A stretch of 64,000 nt of DNA from Anolis sagrei (Eukaryota > Chordata > Lepidosauria > Squamata > Anolidae): assembly GCF_037176765.1 (NCBI RefSeq), contig NC_090022.1:61025209-61089208 (forward strand), read 5' to 3'. This document shows, in pieces, positions 8,481 through 20,873 of this stretch (the stretch's first letter is position 1; each line of letters starts with the position of its first letter). The notes under the pieces were generated by a model, which saw only the letters and a list, made by a program, of their open reading frames with translations, had not been told where the DNA came from and did no database searches. A program made the translations under genes and the position numbers.

Positions 8481-11400
8481 CGGTGGGGCCACCTTCCACC
8501 CGAGAAGGAAGACGACTAGGCACGCAACGAGGAAGCACTCTGCACATGCTCAGGAAACCTCCCTTATCCTCCCCCCCCCCTCCTGCCGGGCCTCTTGGGG
8601 TGTATCTACTCCAGGTATGGGCAAACTTCAGCTCTCCAGGTGCTTTGGACTTGAACCCCCATAATCCTAACAGCCTACTGGCTGTTACGATTGTGGGAGT
8701 TGAAGTCCAAAACACCTGGAGGGCTGAAGTTTGCCCATACCTGGAGTAGATGCGCTTTGATGCCACCAGAACTGCCAAAGCTCCGTGCCATGGAATCCTT
8801 GGAGTTGTCATTTGGTGAGGCAGAGAAAGGTTAGGAGACCTGGCCCGACTCCCACCTCTCATCCTTCCATAGCCTTAGGCCATCAAAGTGATATCAAACT
8901 GTCTTAATTCTACAGTCCAGGGGCATCCTTACTTTTCCAGGCAGGTTGCAAAGCTGGGAATGTAGCTTTAACAGCCATGACTCAATGCTGAGGAATCCTA
9001 GGATGTATTGTTGAAGGCTTTCATGGCTGGAATCACTGGGTTGTAGGTTTTTCGGGCTATATGGCCATGTTCTAGAAGCATTATCTCCTGATGTTTCATC
9101 TGCATCTATGGAAGCATCCAGATAGATGCTTTCCATACATGCAGGCAAAATGTCAGGAGAGAATGCTACTAGAACATGACCATATAGCCCAAAAAACCTA
9201 CAACAACCCATCCTAGGATGTGTTGTTTGTTAGACTGAAAGCCAAACAGGAATCAACAGTGTGATATGCCAGAGAAGGCTACAGATCTCGTGCCCTTCGT
9301 TTTCCAGGCTGGCTGCAGAGTCTGGTCTTGGCTCAGGTGTCACTGCTCCTAGCCAAGGCTACATCTGCACTCTAGAATTGATTTTGGAACCATTTTTTTC
9401 CCCTGCTGTGGAATCCTTGGAGTTGTAGTTCAATGAGGGACCCTTTGTCAGAGAAGGCTAAAGGCCTTGTAAACCTGCAACTCCCATGTTTCCATCTTAT
9501 TGGGCCATGGCAGCTAAAGTGGTGCCAAACTGCATTCATTCAACAGCCTAGGTGCACACAAGGCGGGCTGGCAGCGTGCCCTCTTTGCTCCACGTACTCC
9601 ACGTTCCCCCCTGTAATCTGAGCCTGACAGGGAGGCAATGACTGCAGCTTTCTCCCCTGATCTAGGCTGCATCCCTACTGTAGAGTTAATGCACTTTGAC
9701 ACCACTTTAACTATCCTGGCTCATTGCTAGCCAACAATGGGAGTCATTAAGCAGTCATAGAATCATAGAGTTGGAAGAGACCTCCTGGGCCATCCAGTCC
9801 AACCCCCTGCCAAGAAGCAGGAAAATTGCATTCAAAACACCCCCCAACAGATGCCCATCCAGCCTGTGTTTAAAAGCTTCCAAAGAAGGAGCCCCCACCA
9901 CACTCTAGGGCAGAGAGTTCCACTGCTGAACGGCTCTCACAGTCAGGAAGTTCTTCCTAATGTTCAGATGGAATCTCCTTTCTTGTAGTTTGAAGCCATT
10001 GTTCCCCATCCCAGTCTCCAGGACAGGTGAAAACAAGCTTGCTCCCTTCTCCCTATGACTTCCTCTCACGTATGTATACATGGCTATCATGTCTCCTCTC
10101 CACCTTCTTTTCTTCAGGCTAAACATGCCCAGCTCTTTAAGCCACTCCTCATAGGGCTTGTTCTCCAGACCCTTGATCATTTTAGCTTTCTTTGCTGAAG
10201 GGCACCAGTGCCTCGTCAGACTACAAATCCCGTCATTCCATAGCATTGAGCCATGGCAGTTAATGTGGTGTCAAAGTGCATTCATTCCATAGTGTAGTTG
10301 CATCCTAGTTTTTCCTTTCCTACATAAAAGCAGATGCCGATGTGGCTTTGCCAGCTCTTGTGGATTTCTGTGCCGAGAGTGGTAAATGGACCTCTGGTGC
10401 TGTACGTGCGCACAGTCTGGGAGATTATGAAATGTGTCTGAGGGGTATCTGCCTGCCTGACCCTCTGATCCATGACTGCATTTTTCTTTCGTAGGGGTGT
10501 GTCATGTAGAACAACCACAAATTTTACAAGTTTCCTCCCTCAGAACAGACTAATGGTAATTTCTCGAGTCCTGTTTGCCACTATGCATTTTTGTTTCTTA
10601 AATGCACATTAGAATTGTTTCCATTGGATCTTGCATTTTGAATCGGAAAGTAGTTTTGTTACCGGTGCCTTTAATGCCTTGATCTAAGATCAGGTGTTGA
10701 AATGTCTTTTTGAAACCGGAGGGCAATTATATTTCATAACACTTGCAGCAAGCAAGGCTGTGGCAACCTTCTGTTGGCGGTTTCAGCCTTTGCTGGTTCA
10801 GTTTGTTTCTTTGGCTGTAAGCCATAGCTTGTACAAATAAGGTGTAACCTGAGGATTTAGTGCTAATAGTGCTTATATGTAGGTGAAGCATCCAATCCAT
10901 GCGGGTGATTTTTTCCCCTCCAGTCTCCATGTTCAAGCAAACTGTGTGTAGGACTCAAAGGGTGCATCTTCACTGTAGAATTAGTGCAGTTTGACACCAC
11001 TTTAACTTCCATGACTCACTGCTGTGGAAACTGTAGTCTTACAATGTATTGTCAAAGGCTCTCATGGCTGGAATCACTGGGTTGTTGTGAGTTTTCTGGG
11101 CTGTAAGTCCATGTTTCAGAAGCATTCTCTCCTGATGTTTCGCCTGCATCTGTGGCAAGCAGCTTCAGGGGGTGTGAGGTCTGTTGGAAACCAGGCAATT
11201 GGGGTTTATATATCTGTGGAATGTCCGGGGTGGGAGAAAGAACTCTTGTCTGTTGGAGCTAGGTGTGAATATTTCAGTTGGCCACCTTGATTCGCATTTG
11301 ATGACCTGACAGTTTTTAGGTGTGGCTTGTTACTGCCTGGGAAATGTTACTGAGGATGGCTGCCATAGATGCAGGCGAAATGTCAGGAGATAATGCTTCT

Positions 11401-14400
11401 GAAACATGGCCTTACAGCCCGGAAAATTCACAACAACCCACTGTAGTCTTACATGTTTTTCTTTCTATGCCAAAGAGCATAGGTTCCTCATCAAACTAAA
11501 ATGTCCAGAATTCAGACATTTTACATGAAGGAATTCGGACAGTCAACATTGACGCATGGCAGTTCAAGTGGTATCAATCTGCATTAATTTTACAATGTAG
11601 ATTCACCCTGTGTTTGTAATTTTCTTTCGGAATTCATCAAGGTTCAAAGGAAGAGGGAGTTTTTTTTTCATGGTTTATAGCCAATGGCTGTAGTCCTACT
11701 ATAGCCTTGTATATTGCTGAGGATGTTTAGTGCGTTTTCTTGTATGCTGTTAGGAAAGTGTATGTTGTATGACCAGCTGTGTTCATCCCATAGTGTGCCT
11801 CGAGAACAAAGCAGAATAGGCTGCTCTTAAAAATAACCATTTCCAACTGTATTTGCCTGGCCAATGGAAGATGTTTACACTTACATATGCAAAAGCCTTT
11901 GTCTTTAACTTTATGCTGCCCATTTTAATATTTTTCTAGAATTCTGGGCAGCTAAAATTAGAAAGATCCAACATGCATGACCTCATTTTACTGACAAGTT
12001 TGTTTCAAACCTCATGGTAAGATGCTGTATAGTGCCTTAAAAATATTGTGATATGACAGAATAAAGAAACCTGGAATGCCAAATTGTTAACACAGTGAGA
12101 AAAGACAACAGCAGCAAGAAAGCTTTAGGCCCAATGGTTCTTTTCCACTTTGTGCCCATCAGTCACAACTCATTGTCTGCAGATATTTCAAGTTAGGCAA
12201 AGTGGGATTATTTGCCAAATGCCCTGCAGTCTCAGATGAACAATTTATTTAGGCTCCTGGGTACAGTTTATTTTGGGCTCTGTTGTCTGCAAATTCCAGA
12301 GTTAGCCTAGCTTTGGTTGGCCTGTTGATGAGAGGATGGGCAGTGTCAGTATCCCTTCATGCAAAAAGTCAGTCTGTTTTTCCACAGTGAATAGATTTGA
12401 TTCATAGTCTGTTGACAGCCATTGACTTTTGCTTTCTGTCGGTTTGTGTTTTTTTTTTTTTTTTTTTGCAAAGATGGGTTTGGCTGAGAAACTTCCTGTT
12501 ACTATGTGTGATGGAAAATTTGGTTGTGTTCTATACATTTTGAGGGCGTTCTTTTTTATGTATAAAATTAAGATGTATAAAGTTGATGTGTCCACATTCT
12601 TCTCTAGAGCAGACCCTGTGACAATCTTAGTGTTATAGGAAGAATCATTTGGCAAGGAAGCTCATTAATGTGGTTTTCTACAGAGTTATATTGTGGCTCA
12701 TCTGAAGTTCAATGTGTTATGCATATTCCAGCTCTAGGTTGTCCTGAAAAAATCAACGTGTTGGTGCTTGCTACTGAATCTCTCCCATTTGCAATAAGAA
12801 CAGTTAAGCTTTTCAATGATACAATAAATAAATAAACCGACCATGGAACAAAACACCTTGGTTTGTTTAGCCCCGCCTGCTGCAAGTGGAAACAGTTGAG
12901 CAGCATGCACCATCATGCTGGCCATTCATGGCTAGATAAGTACCCGAACATCATTGGTGTGTCTTTTCACATATGAATTGATTGTTTGAACCTAGATTAT
13001 GAGCATGAGGATCTACAAGAAAGAGAAGCAAAGGGAAAAGAATGGACTTGTAAACCTGCTCTCCACCCATACTGGACATGCACAAAAGCCCAGTTCAAAT
13101 CTAGTTCACTTCAAATGTTTAGATATTAAAGGTGCTTTGCAAATCAAATATTGGGGTTGTTTGACTATTCTTTGATGTGCTGTCTGACCTTAGAATGATT
13201 TGTGATGAGCCAACAAACCAATATCAAGCCTAGGCTTGAAGTGGGCTCTCAGTTGTGCTAATTGGAAGGCAATGAGATGTTCAATTTGGCAAATCTAAAT
13301 GAAACATAACATGAAGATTGAAACTGGGAAGAAAAGCCCATGTATGGCCCTCAGTTCTCTGTTCAGCTCACACATCAGTTCTGCCCATCATCTGCCCTGT
13401 AAATGGTTCTCCCCAGGAAATATTCACAATATAATAATCTGTGTAGAAAAAGTCTATATAGCAAATTTTATTTATAAACTTAACAGCAGCATGAACTTAA
13501 CAAAGCCTGCATCTACACTGTAGAATGATTGCTGTTTGATACCACTTGAATTGCGATGGCTCAGTGCTCTGGAATTTTGGGGTATGTAGTTTGTTGAGGC
13601 ACAAACTCTCTTTAGCAGAGAAGGCTAAATGCCTTGTAAAACTACAACTGCCAGGATTCCATAGCATTGAGCCATGGCAATTAAAGTGGTGTCAAACTGA
13701 ATTCATTCTACCGTGTGGACGTATCCTAAGTCTCTGTTTTGAGACAAGGTTTGTTTCTAATAAGGCCATCCGGAATGGTTACAAAGTTTTCCACTCCAAA
13801 TTATTTAAACAAACCCTTAAACATTGTGGCACTGATCAAATCTTGATTCTCCTTGATTGAGAGCAGAAAGAGCTGGGAAAAAAAGTCATTTCTAGTAATA
13901 GTTATCAACTGTATATATAAAAAACTGATGTTTTTTGTACATATGCACAGATGCACATATGCATCTAGGACTGCACCCAAATGTTTAAAAAAACAATGGA
14001 TCTTTCTAGAAAATGAAACCCAGAATCTTGCTTTAATTTATTTTATTGTGATTTAGTGTTTTTTAAAGGAGATTGTAACACATTGTTTACAGAACCAAAC
14101 TAAAGAGATTTTGTTTGTTTGTTTGTTTGTTTGTTTGTTTACAGTATTTATATACCGCTTTTCTCACCCCTAGGGGGACTCAAGGCAGTTCAAACAAATA
14201 CAGGCAGTCCATGTTGATTGGACTACTTTTTTTTCCTGCTCCTTTGGTTCCAGAAAAAAAAAACATCAGTTGGTCTTTGCCGCAGCTCCTGCATGTGTAC
14301 ATTTAAATGTAGCTGTGCCATACATTTGCCTTCCAAATTGTTTCCGTTTTTTAACGGAAACAATTTGGAAGGGAAAAAAGTTAGATATGAAGAAATAAAG

Positions 14401-17400
14401 AGAAGCGCCTAACCATAAAACAGAACCTTGCTAATCCATGGGAGGAAGTTGCCTTTCACCAGACTTGCATGTTGCTGCAATTGCTATGTTTACCCTTTTA
14501 CGACATCCAGGCGTTTCCTCTTTTATTTTCTAAAAGTCACTGAAGCCAACTGGAATTCCACTTAAAGGAGTCCATGAGAATACCATTACTGGTCTTTCAA
14601 AGTGACTCATTGTGTAAATAGGATATATTAATTGAAATGAACAGCGTGGGTGTACAGTGTTGAAATCCCACAAGTCCATGACATGGTGTTTCAAAATAAG
14701 GATCCACATTAGAACAGGACCATAATAGTGGCAGGAAGCAGAAATGCTTTAATGCAGCACAACATGGTCTGATTGTATTTTTTCCTAAGGAAAGCATTCT
14801 TTAGTACATGGAAGTTATCAAATTGTGACCAGGAGTGGTGCTCCCTCCACAGACACACACGTTCATCTGCACATAGCCTTGCCCCACCCATATACCCACC
14901 ATCACACCCTTTAAGGCTGGCACGTACCACACAGCTTCCAGAGAAGGAGGCACTTTACATCCCCCCTCCCTTTGAGTTGTGATTAAATTGTGCATCCGTG
15001 CATCCTTCGGCCTAGCTATCCAGCACTTTTTACTAAGCCCCAAGAGCTAAGTGGGAGAAGGAAGAACCGTACAATTTATCTGATGACAGACAGGCATGAC
15101 TACGTGCATCTACACCAGGCATGGGCAAACTGTAGCCCTCCAGGTGTTTTGGACTTCACCTCCCACCATTCACAACAGCCAGTAAGATGGCTGGGATTTC
15201 TGGAAGTTGAAGTCCAAAACACCCTGAGGGCTCAAGTTTGCCCATGTCTGATCTAGGCTGTATAATTAATGCAGTTCGATACTACTTTAACTGCCATGAC
15301 TCATTGCTGTGGATTCTGGGATATGCAGTTTGGTGTGGCACCAGCACTCTTATAAAACCATAAGTCCCATGATTTTATAATATTGAGCTAATGGCAGTTA
15401 AAATGGTGTCAAAGTAAATTAATTCTATAGCCTAGTTGTTACCACCCTGTTTCATGAGCTTAATGGAGTATAATGCAGTTAGGAAGGAAAATGCACAGAA
15501 AATGTAACTGCAAACATCACATCCCCATCACAGTAATATTCATGAACAACTTGCGAATGAGATTTTGGGGGCTTGGGCACTTGCTGCACATGATGGCTAA
15601 GGTTTGTAACAGGCGGATGTGGCATGGAAATTGTGGTTTGTGAAACTGTGGCCTGATCTATTTTCAAGCTATTCCTCCTCCCCTTTTGGAGATACAGAAA
15701 CATGATGTCCCTATACTGATCCATAGCCTGGGGTCTAACTGTTTTCTTACTTTAGACTTGCAAAAAGGTAGATAAGGACAAGCATTATGTGCTCATTCAA
15801 ACCACATTGAGGTTTCATTGCATTGTCCAGGGTTATCTAAAGCTTGACTATAGAACAATGTGAAGAAACCTTTGGTGGTCTGTTGTAATCCTTTTGCTGT
15901 TCAGCTTTAAGGAGAAAGCCTCTTGTATCCATCTCAGCAGCAGAATTTGTGGCGTCTATCATGTATTTGTTCCCTGATACTATTGGATTTTTTGGCGGGA
16001 CAAATTTCAGGTGACTCCTGAAGACATGGACACTTATTTTTAGTTTGGACTCATGGAAGCTTTTGTGAAACTGCTTCTGATGAAATCTTCTCTAGATCTA
16101 GGTCTTGAGATATGGGCCTGCCTCGGTTCTGTGTGAAGTCACTGGTTCCACTTTAATACGGTTTTAGATCTGCTTTCTTCACAGAAGAAACATTTGTCAG
16201 CTGATACACTAATCATTTGGCTGGCCTTGGTTGCTAAACCAAAACTGTAGCAACCATGTTTCTGTCTCTTTTATCACAATATGGCTGAATAAGGTGCCTT
16301 ATCTTCTTATAGGATGCAGAGAAGTTTTCCCATGTGGCAGAGACAAATAACAATTGCCCCAATAATACCTTTACTGGTCCTAGAGTAAGAAAGGTTAGCT
16401 ATAGAATTGGTCAGAACCAATTGTTTTGTTCTGTCCCAGTTTCCAACCACTTTCCTTTCAACCAAAGAGCTGGGTATCATGTGGAAACAACCGTGTATCT
16501 TCCAGGATGGTTCTTGCCCATCTGTGCAACTCTGTAGTTGTAAGGTTTAGAAGGTGACTACCGCTTCAACAAAATCACAGTGAGCTAAAAAAAAAAATTG
16601 TCTGTTGAAGGGTACACTATGCTGGCAGAAGGGTGGGGGAATGCAACCCTACTACCTCACAGTAGCTTTCTGTACAACTCACCACAATCTCCTTCTGGCT
16701 ATGGTGTTTCAGACTGTGAGGAATCAAGAAAATAGAGAGCTTGGACTCATAGCTTTTGTGCTATGGGATTCCTTGTTGTTTGGCCTCGCACACTATTTAG
16801 TATCTATATCAATTTGGAAGAAATGCAATCAGAAATACACCGATGGATCCAAATATCAACACTCATAAATATATGTGTATGTGCAGGCAGGCACACACAC
16901 ATATATGTGGAGTTGACTTTGAAGACTACTTTGAAATCTCATATAGTTCAAAATATAACTTCTAGGCTGATAACTGGGATGAGGCAAACAAATACCCCCC
17001 CCCCCCGCCCCAAGTCAACAAGCTTCATTTGGGTTTCTTTACTAATTCAGATATGAGCTTCATGCCTATAAACCCCTATATGGATAACTCTACTATATGG
17101 CTAAAGACCTAGATCATTTTAAAGTCCTTTCTCTGGTGTGCTGCCTTTTCCAGGTACTCTGACAGATGTGGCAAGTGGTCAAGTAATTGTGCCCTCTGTT
17201 TAGGGCTGGCATGGGCAAACTTTGGCCCTCCAGGTCTTTTGGACTTCAATTCCCACAATTCCTAAGAGATGGTAAACTGGCTGGGATTTCTGGGAGTTGA
17301 AGTCCAAAAGACCTGCAGGGCCAAAGTTTGCCCATGTCTGCTTTAGGGAGATCTCTCGTATCGTTTGGGTACCAGTTTTTTTAAAAAATATATATTTCCA

Positions 17401-19328
17401 GGCCTTTTAAAATATAAGATTGGGATGTGTCTGAGGTAACTGTTTTGTTTTGCTACTTTAATATGTTAGCTGCCTTGAAAGGTGGGGTACATTTTGAAAA
17501 CAATGCAGTTATAAAACAAATATTCTGGTCTGTTAGTAACATGGCCTGTTACCCATCTGGTCTCTCCCCCCCCCCCCCCCAATTATATTATACAGGCAGG
17601 TGAAAACTTCATTATATGACAAGGGATATAAAACTGATAGATTATTACTTGAAGTTTGCATTGGTATGGGTCACCTTATTCTATCTCATGATTCATCCAG
17701 CTCTTGTAATGTGTTTTGTTGTACTGTTCCCAGAGGGAGGGGTGAGAGGGTTGTGGAAAACAGAGAGTGTAGTAAACAATTACAGTAATGGAAAGGCTAA
17801 GAATACAGGTGAGACCAGAATGGCGTGAGTAAATATGTGAATTTTTAAAATCTTATTCCTGTTTTTTTCCTGTAATGTGAATGTTTAATGGGATACTCTA
17901 TTTATATAATCTAATAAAATGAATGAATAAATCAATTATAATGTGTTTTGCTGGAAGTAAACAGAGATACAAATAGAACAACTTGTGGTAACTTCCTATT
18001 TTGTCTCATTCAGTCAGGTTGATACAAAAACATTCATTCCCTGGAAAGAACTAAGAAAAGGAAATCAAGACCAGTAATTGCAGTAATAGTATGTTACATA
18101 GTCTTACCAAACAGTTCCCTGTTGCATAGCTTTTCGCAGTAACCTTAGGGAAGTAAATATATGAGCACCTTATCGTTTATAAAAAAACCCAAATTAACAA
18201 AAATTCTATAATCTCCCACCATTTTCCCAGTGAGGGTGAGGATTTGAGAAGAATGGGGAGGGGCTGGACTTGCCTTTTCCCCTTTCCCCATCACCCAGCC
18301 TTTTCCCATCACATGTCTTGCTTGGAAGTAGTATGGAAGTCTACGTGATACTACCTGGCTTGGTATAGTCCACTACACTGTGCAAACAGCAACTGTCTCA
18401 GGCTGACCTAACTGTAGTGTAAACCATGGCTGTGGATTGGCCGTTTCCAAACTTTCTTCCTGCTGCAACATCTTCAGATTATACAATGTCACCGTTTTTG
18501 CTTGGCCCTTATCAGGTCATCGTCCAAGATGGTTTCTTCTGCTGTTTTATTCGCCAGTTTCTGAAATGACGGACCCTTGCCTCTCAGCCTGGGAGCGCCT
18601 CTTTTCAGTTATTGTATGCTTTCAGGTAGTTGTTTTCCATTCCTTCGGGCCATTTGTGCCTGTGCACAAATCCCCCTTGCACCTGGCCCGCTTTTGCTTA
18701 GTCAACTGTTATGTGCTGAGCATGCATCTTTCTGTTGCAGCTCTGTTTGTTTTGCCAGCGTAAAAAGAGCTTTTGTGTTAATGCAAACAGTTTGACCAGA
18801 CCAGAACTAATTGAATTTGACCATTGGTAGAAAGAAGAGAGAATTTATTTTTTTAAATGGAGGAAAGAGCAACTGACATGTGGGGGAATTTATTTTTAAA
18901 ACAGGCTGCATGATGATCTGGCTTTTAGAACTGAGCTACTTTTTGTGGTTCATGTTTGTATAGAAGTAATAATATTGGCATTCCTTTTTTAAAAAATGGG
19001 GGGGGGGGGAGAGAGAGAGAGAATCATAAGAGGAATGCCATTTGCAAAAGAATATGGAAGAATCCCGTGTTCCAGATTAAACATTTTTTCCTCTCTCACT
19101 TATATTTTAGAGTACAAGATTCCAGTTCTGGGTGGAATCTAAGATATAGCCAGTGTGTTCTTGTAAACCTTGAGATTGCAATATTTATTGCAATACCAGG
19201 AAATTTTGAAAGCCTTGCACAAGTCCCATTAAATTCACTAGAAATGGCATAGCAACAATACCTAGCATTTTTTCAATCAACTCTTAAACCTCCAAGTCTG
19301 TAGCATAGAAGTAATCATTAAATAATAA

Positions 19329-19374
<46 letters not shown>

Positions 19375-20829
19375 GCATTTCTACTCAGTAACCAAGGTGG
19401 AAATCTTAAATGCAGTTATTATTTTCATCATGTAGAATAAGTAACACAGTCTTCCATATTTTTTGAACACCAGTCTAGTTTACTTTTGAACCATGATGTT
19501 TTTAAAACACCAGTGAAATAGAAATCCTCCACCACAGTCAGGCCATGATTATGCATATTGATTTGGGAATGTCAAGTGTTGTTGCAACAAAAACAACAAA
19601 GATTCTTGAGATGATATAATGGAAAACAGTTCACAAATACTTAAGTAGGCCACAAAAGTGTGCAAGAAGTCTGTTAACCTTCAACATGCCACACACCTCA
19701 ATTGAATTCATTGTGAGAGTCGTTTCTGTTACTTCGTTTGGGTGTGAACATGTTTTCAATCAGTATTTATCTCTTTATATTGTTGATTTATCCTGTGTTT
19801 AATTTTTTTGTTTTATTTTTATATGTTCACCAATAGGTTTATTAAACCTTTCTCCCCAGAGCAGCAGTTCTTTAGCAAGATGGTTAAGTATACAGTTTAC
19901 AAGATCTGAGTAATGAAAGCCTTAAGCAAGCATGCAAGGTTTATTGATTAACTGCCATGTATAAATATTTACTAATATGTGTTTGAGTCATGACTTTAAT
20001 TGTTTAATACTGAGTGTGCAAGTACTTACCAAGAGACAGACACTAACCTTTATCCCACAAGTTTTAAAAGCATTTGCATGTATTTAGAAATGGTTTATAC
20101 GAGTATTATTTCCAAAGGGTTTTTTTTAAAACTTACAAATTAGTATTTAATTGGCAGCTTGATCACAGACTTAAGTCCTATTGCTGTCATGCAACTTTTG
20201 GATGGTGGTTGTGGTGTAAAAATCCTAACATGCATAGGAAATGTAGGAAATTGAAACATACCATGTGATGTTCAAACAATGAGACTTTTATTGTATCAGC
20301 AGGGTTTCTGACTTTTAACTATTTCATTGAAGCCACAGCACCAATAATATGTTAGCTGATCTGCATTTATTTCACTGACTCATTACAAGTTATTGATGCT
20401 TTGCTTTTAAAGTGGTCAGTGTTTGAATGTGAGTGTAATTCTGTGCAGTGAATGCCAGGGCAATTCCACTCCAATCTGGAAGCATACGCATTGGGTTTAT
20501 AGGAGAGTCAGTCTCATTGAACCCAGTGTGATTTTCTGAGTAAACACAGGAATGAAATAATAATACCGATATCAAGAGAGTCCCATTACGAGAAACAGTC
20601 TGTGAAATATACTTCAATGATATATACTTAAGTAAATGATAAATCTTTAATTGAAGCGGTAGGCTAAAAACCAAAGGCCCTGTTTATAGGCTACTATTAT
20701 AAAGAATAGATATAAACTCTGTGTTTCAGACAAAAGTTGTATTTTCTTAAAGTTTTGTGAGCCAGAATGGTTTGAACATTAGGATATGACTCTGGAGACC
20801 AGGATTCAAAACCTTTCCTGGCCATCATC

Positions 20830-20873
<44 letters not shown>

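Noticed and set aside
7997-8749. Long frames on both strands across the CpG island (up to 250 codons)
   Set aside because: GC-rich DNA lowers stop frequency; the true reading frame is TKT exon 1 from 8337, fixed by homology and its donor site.
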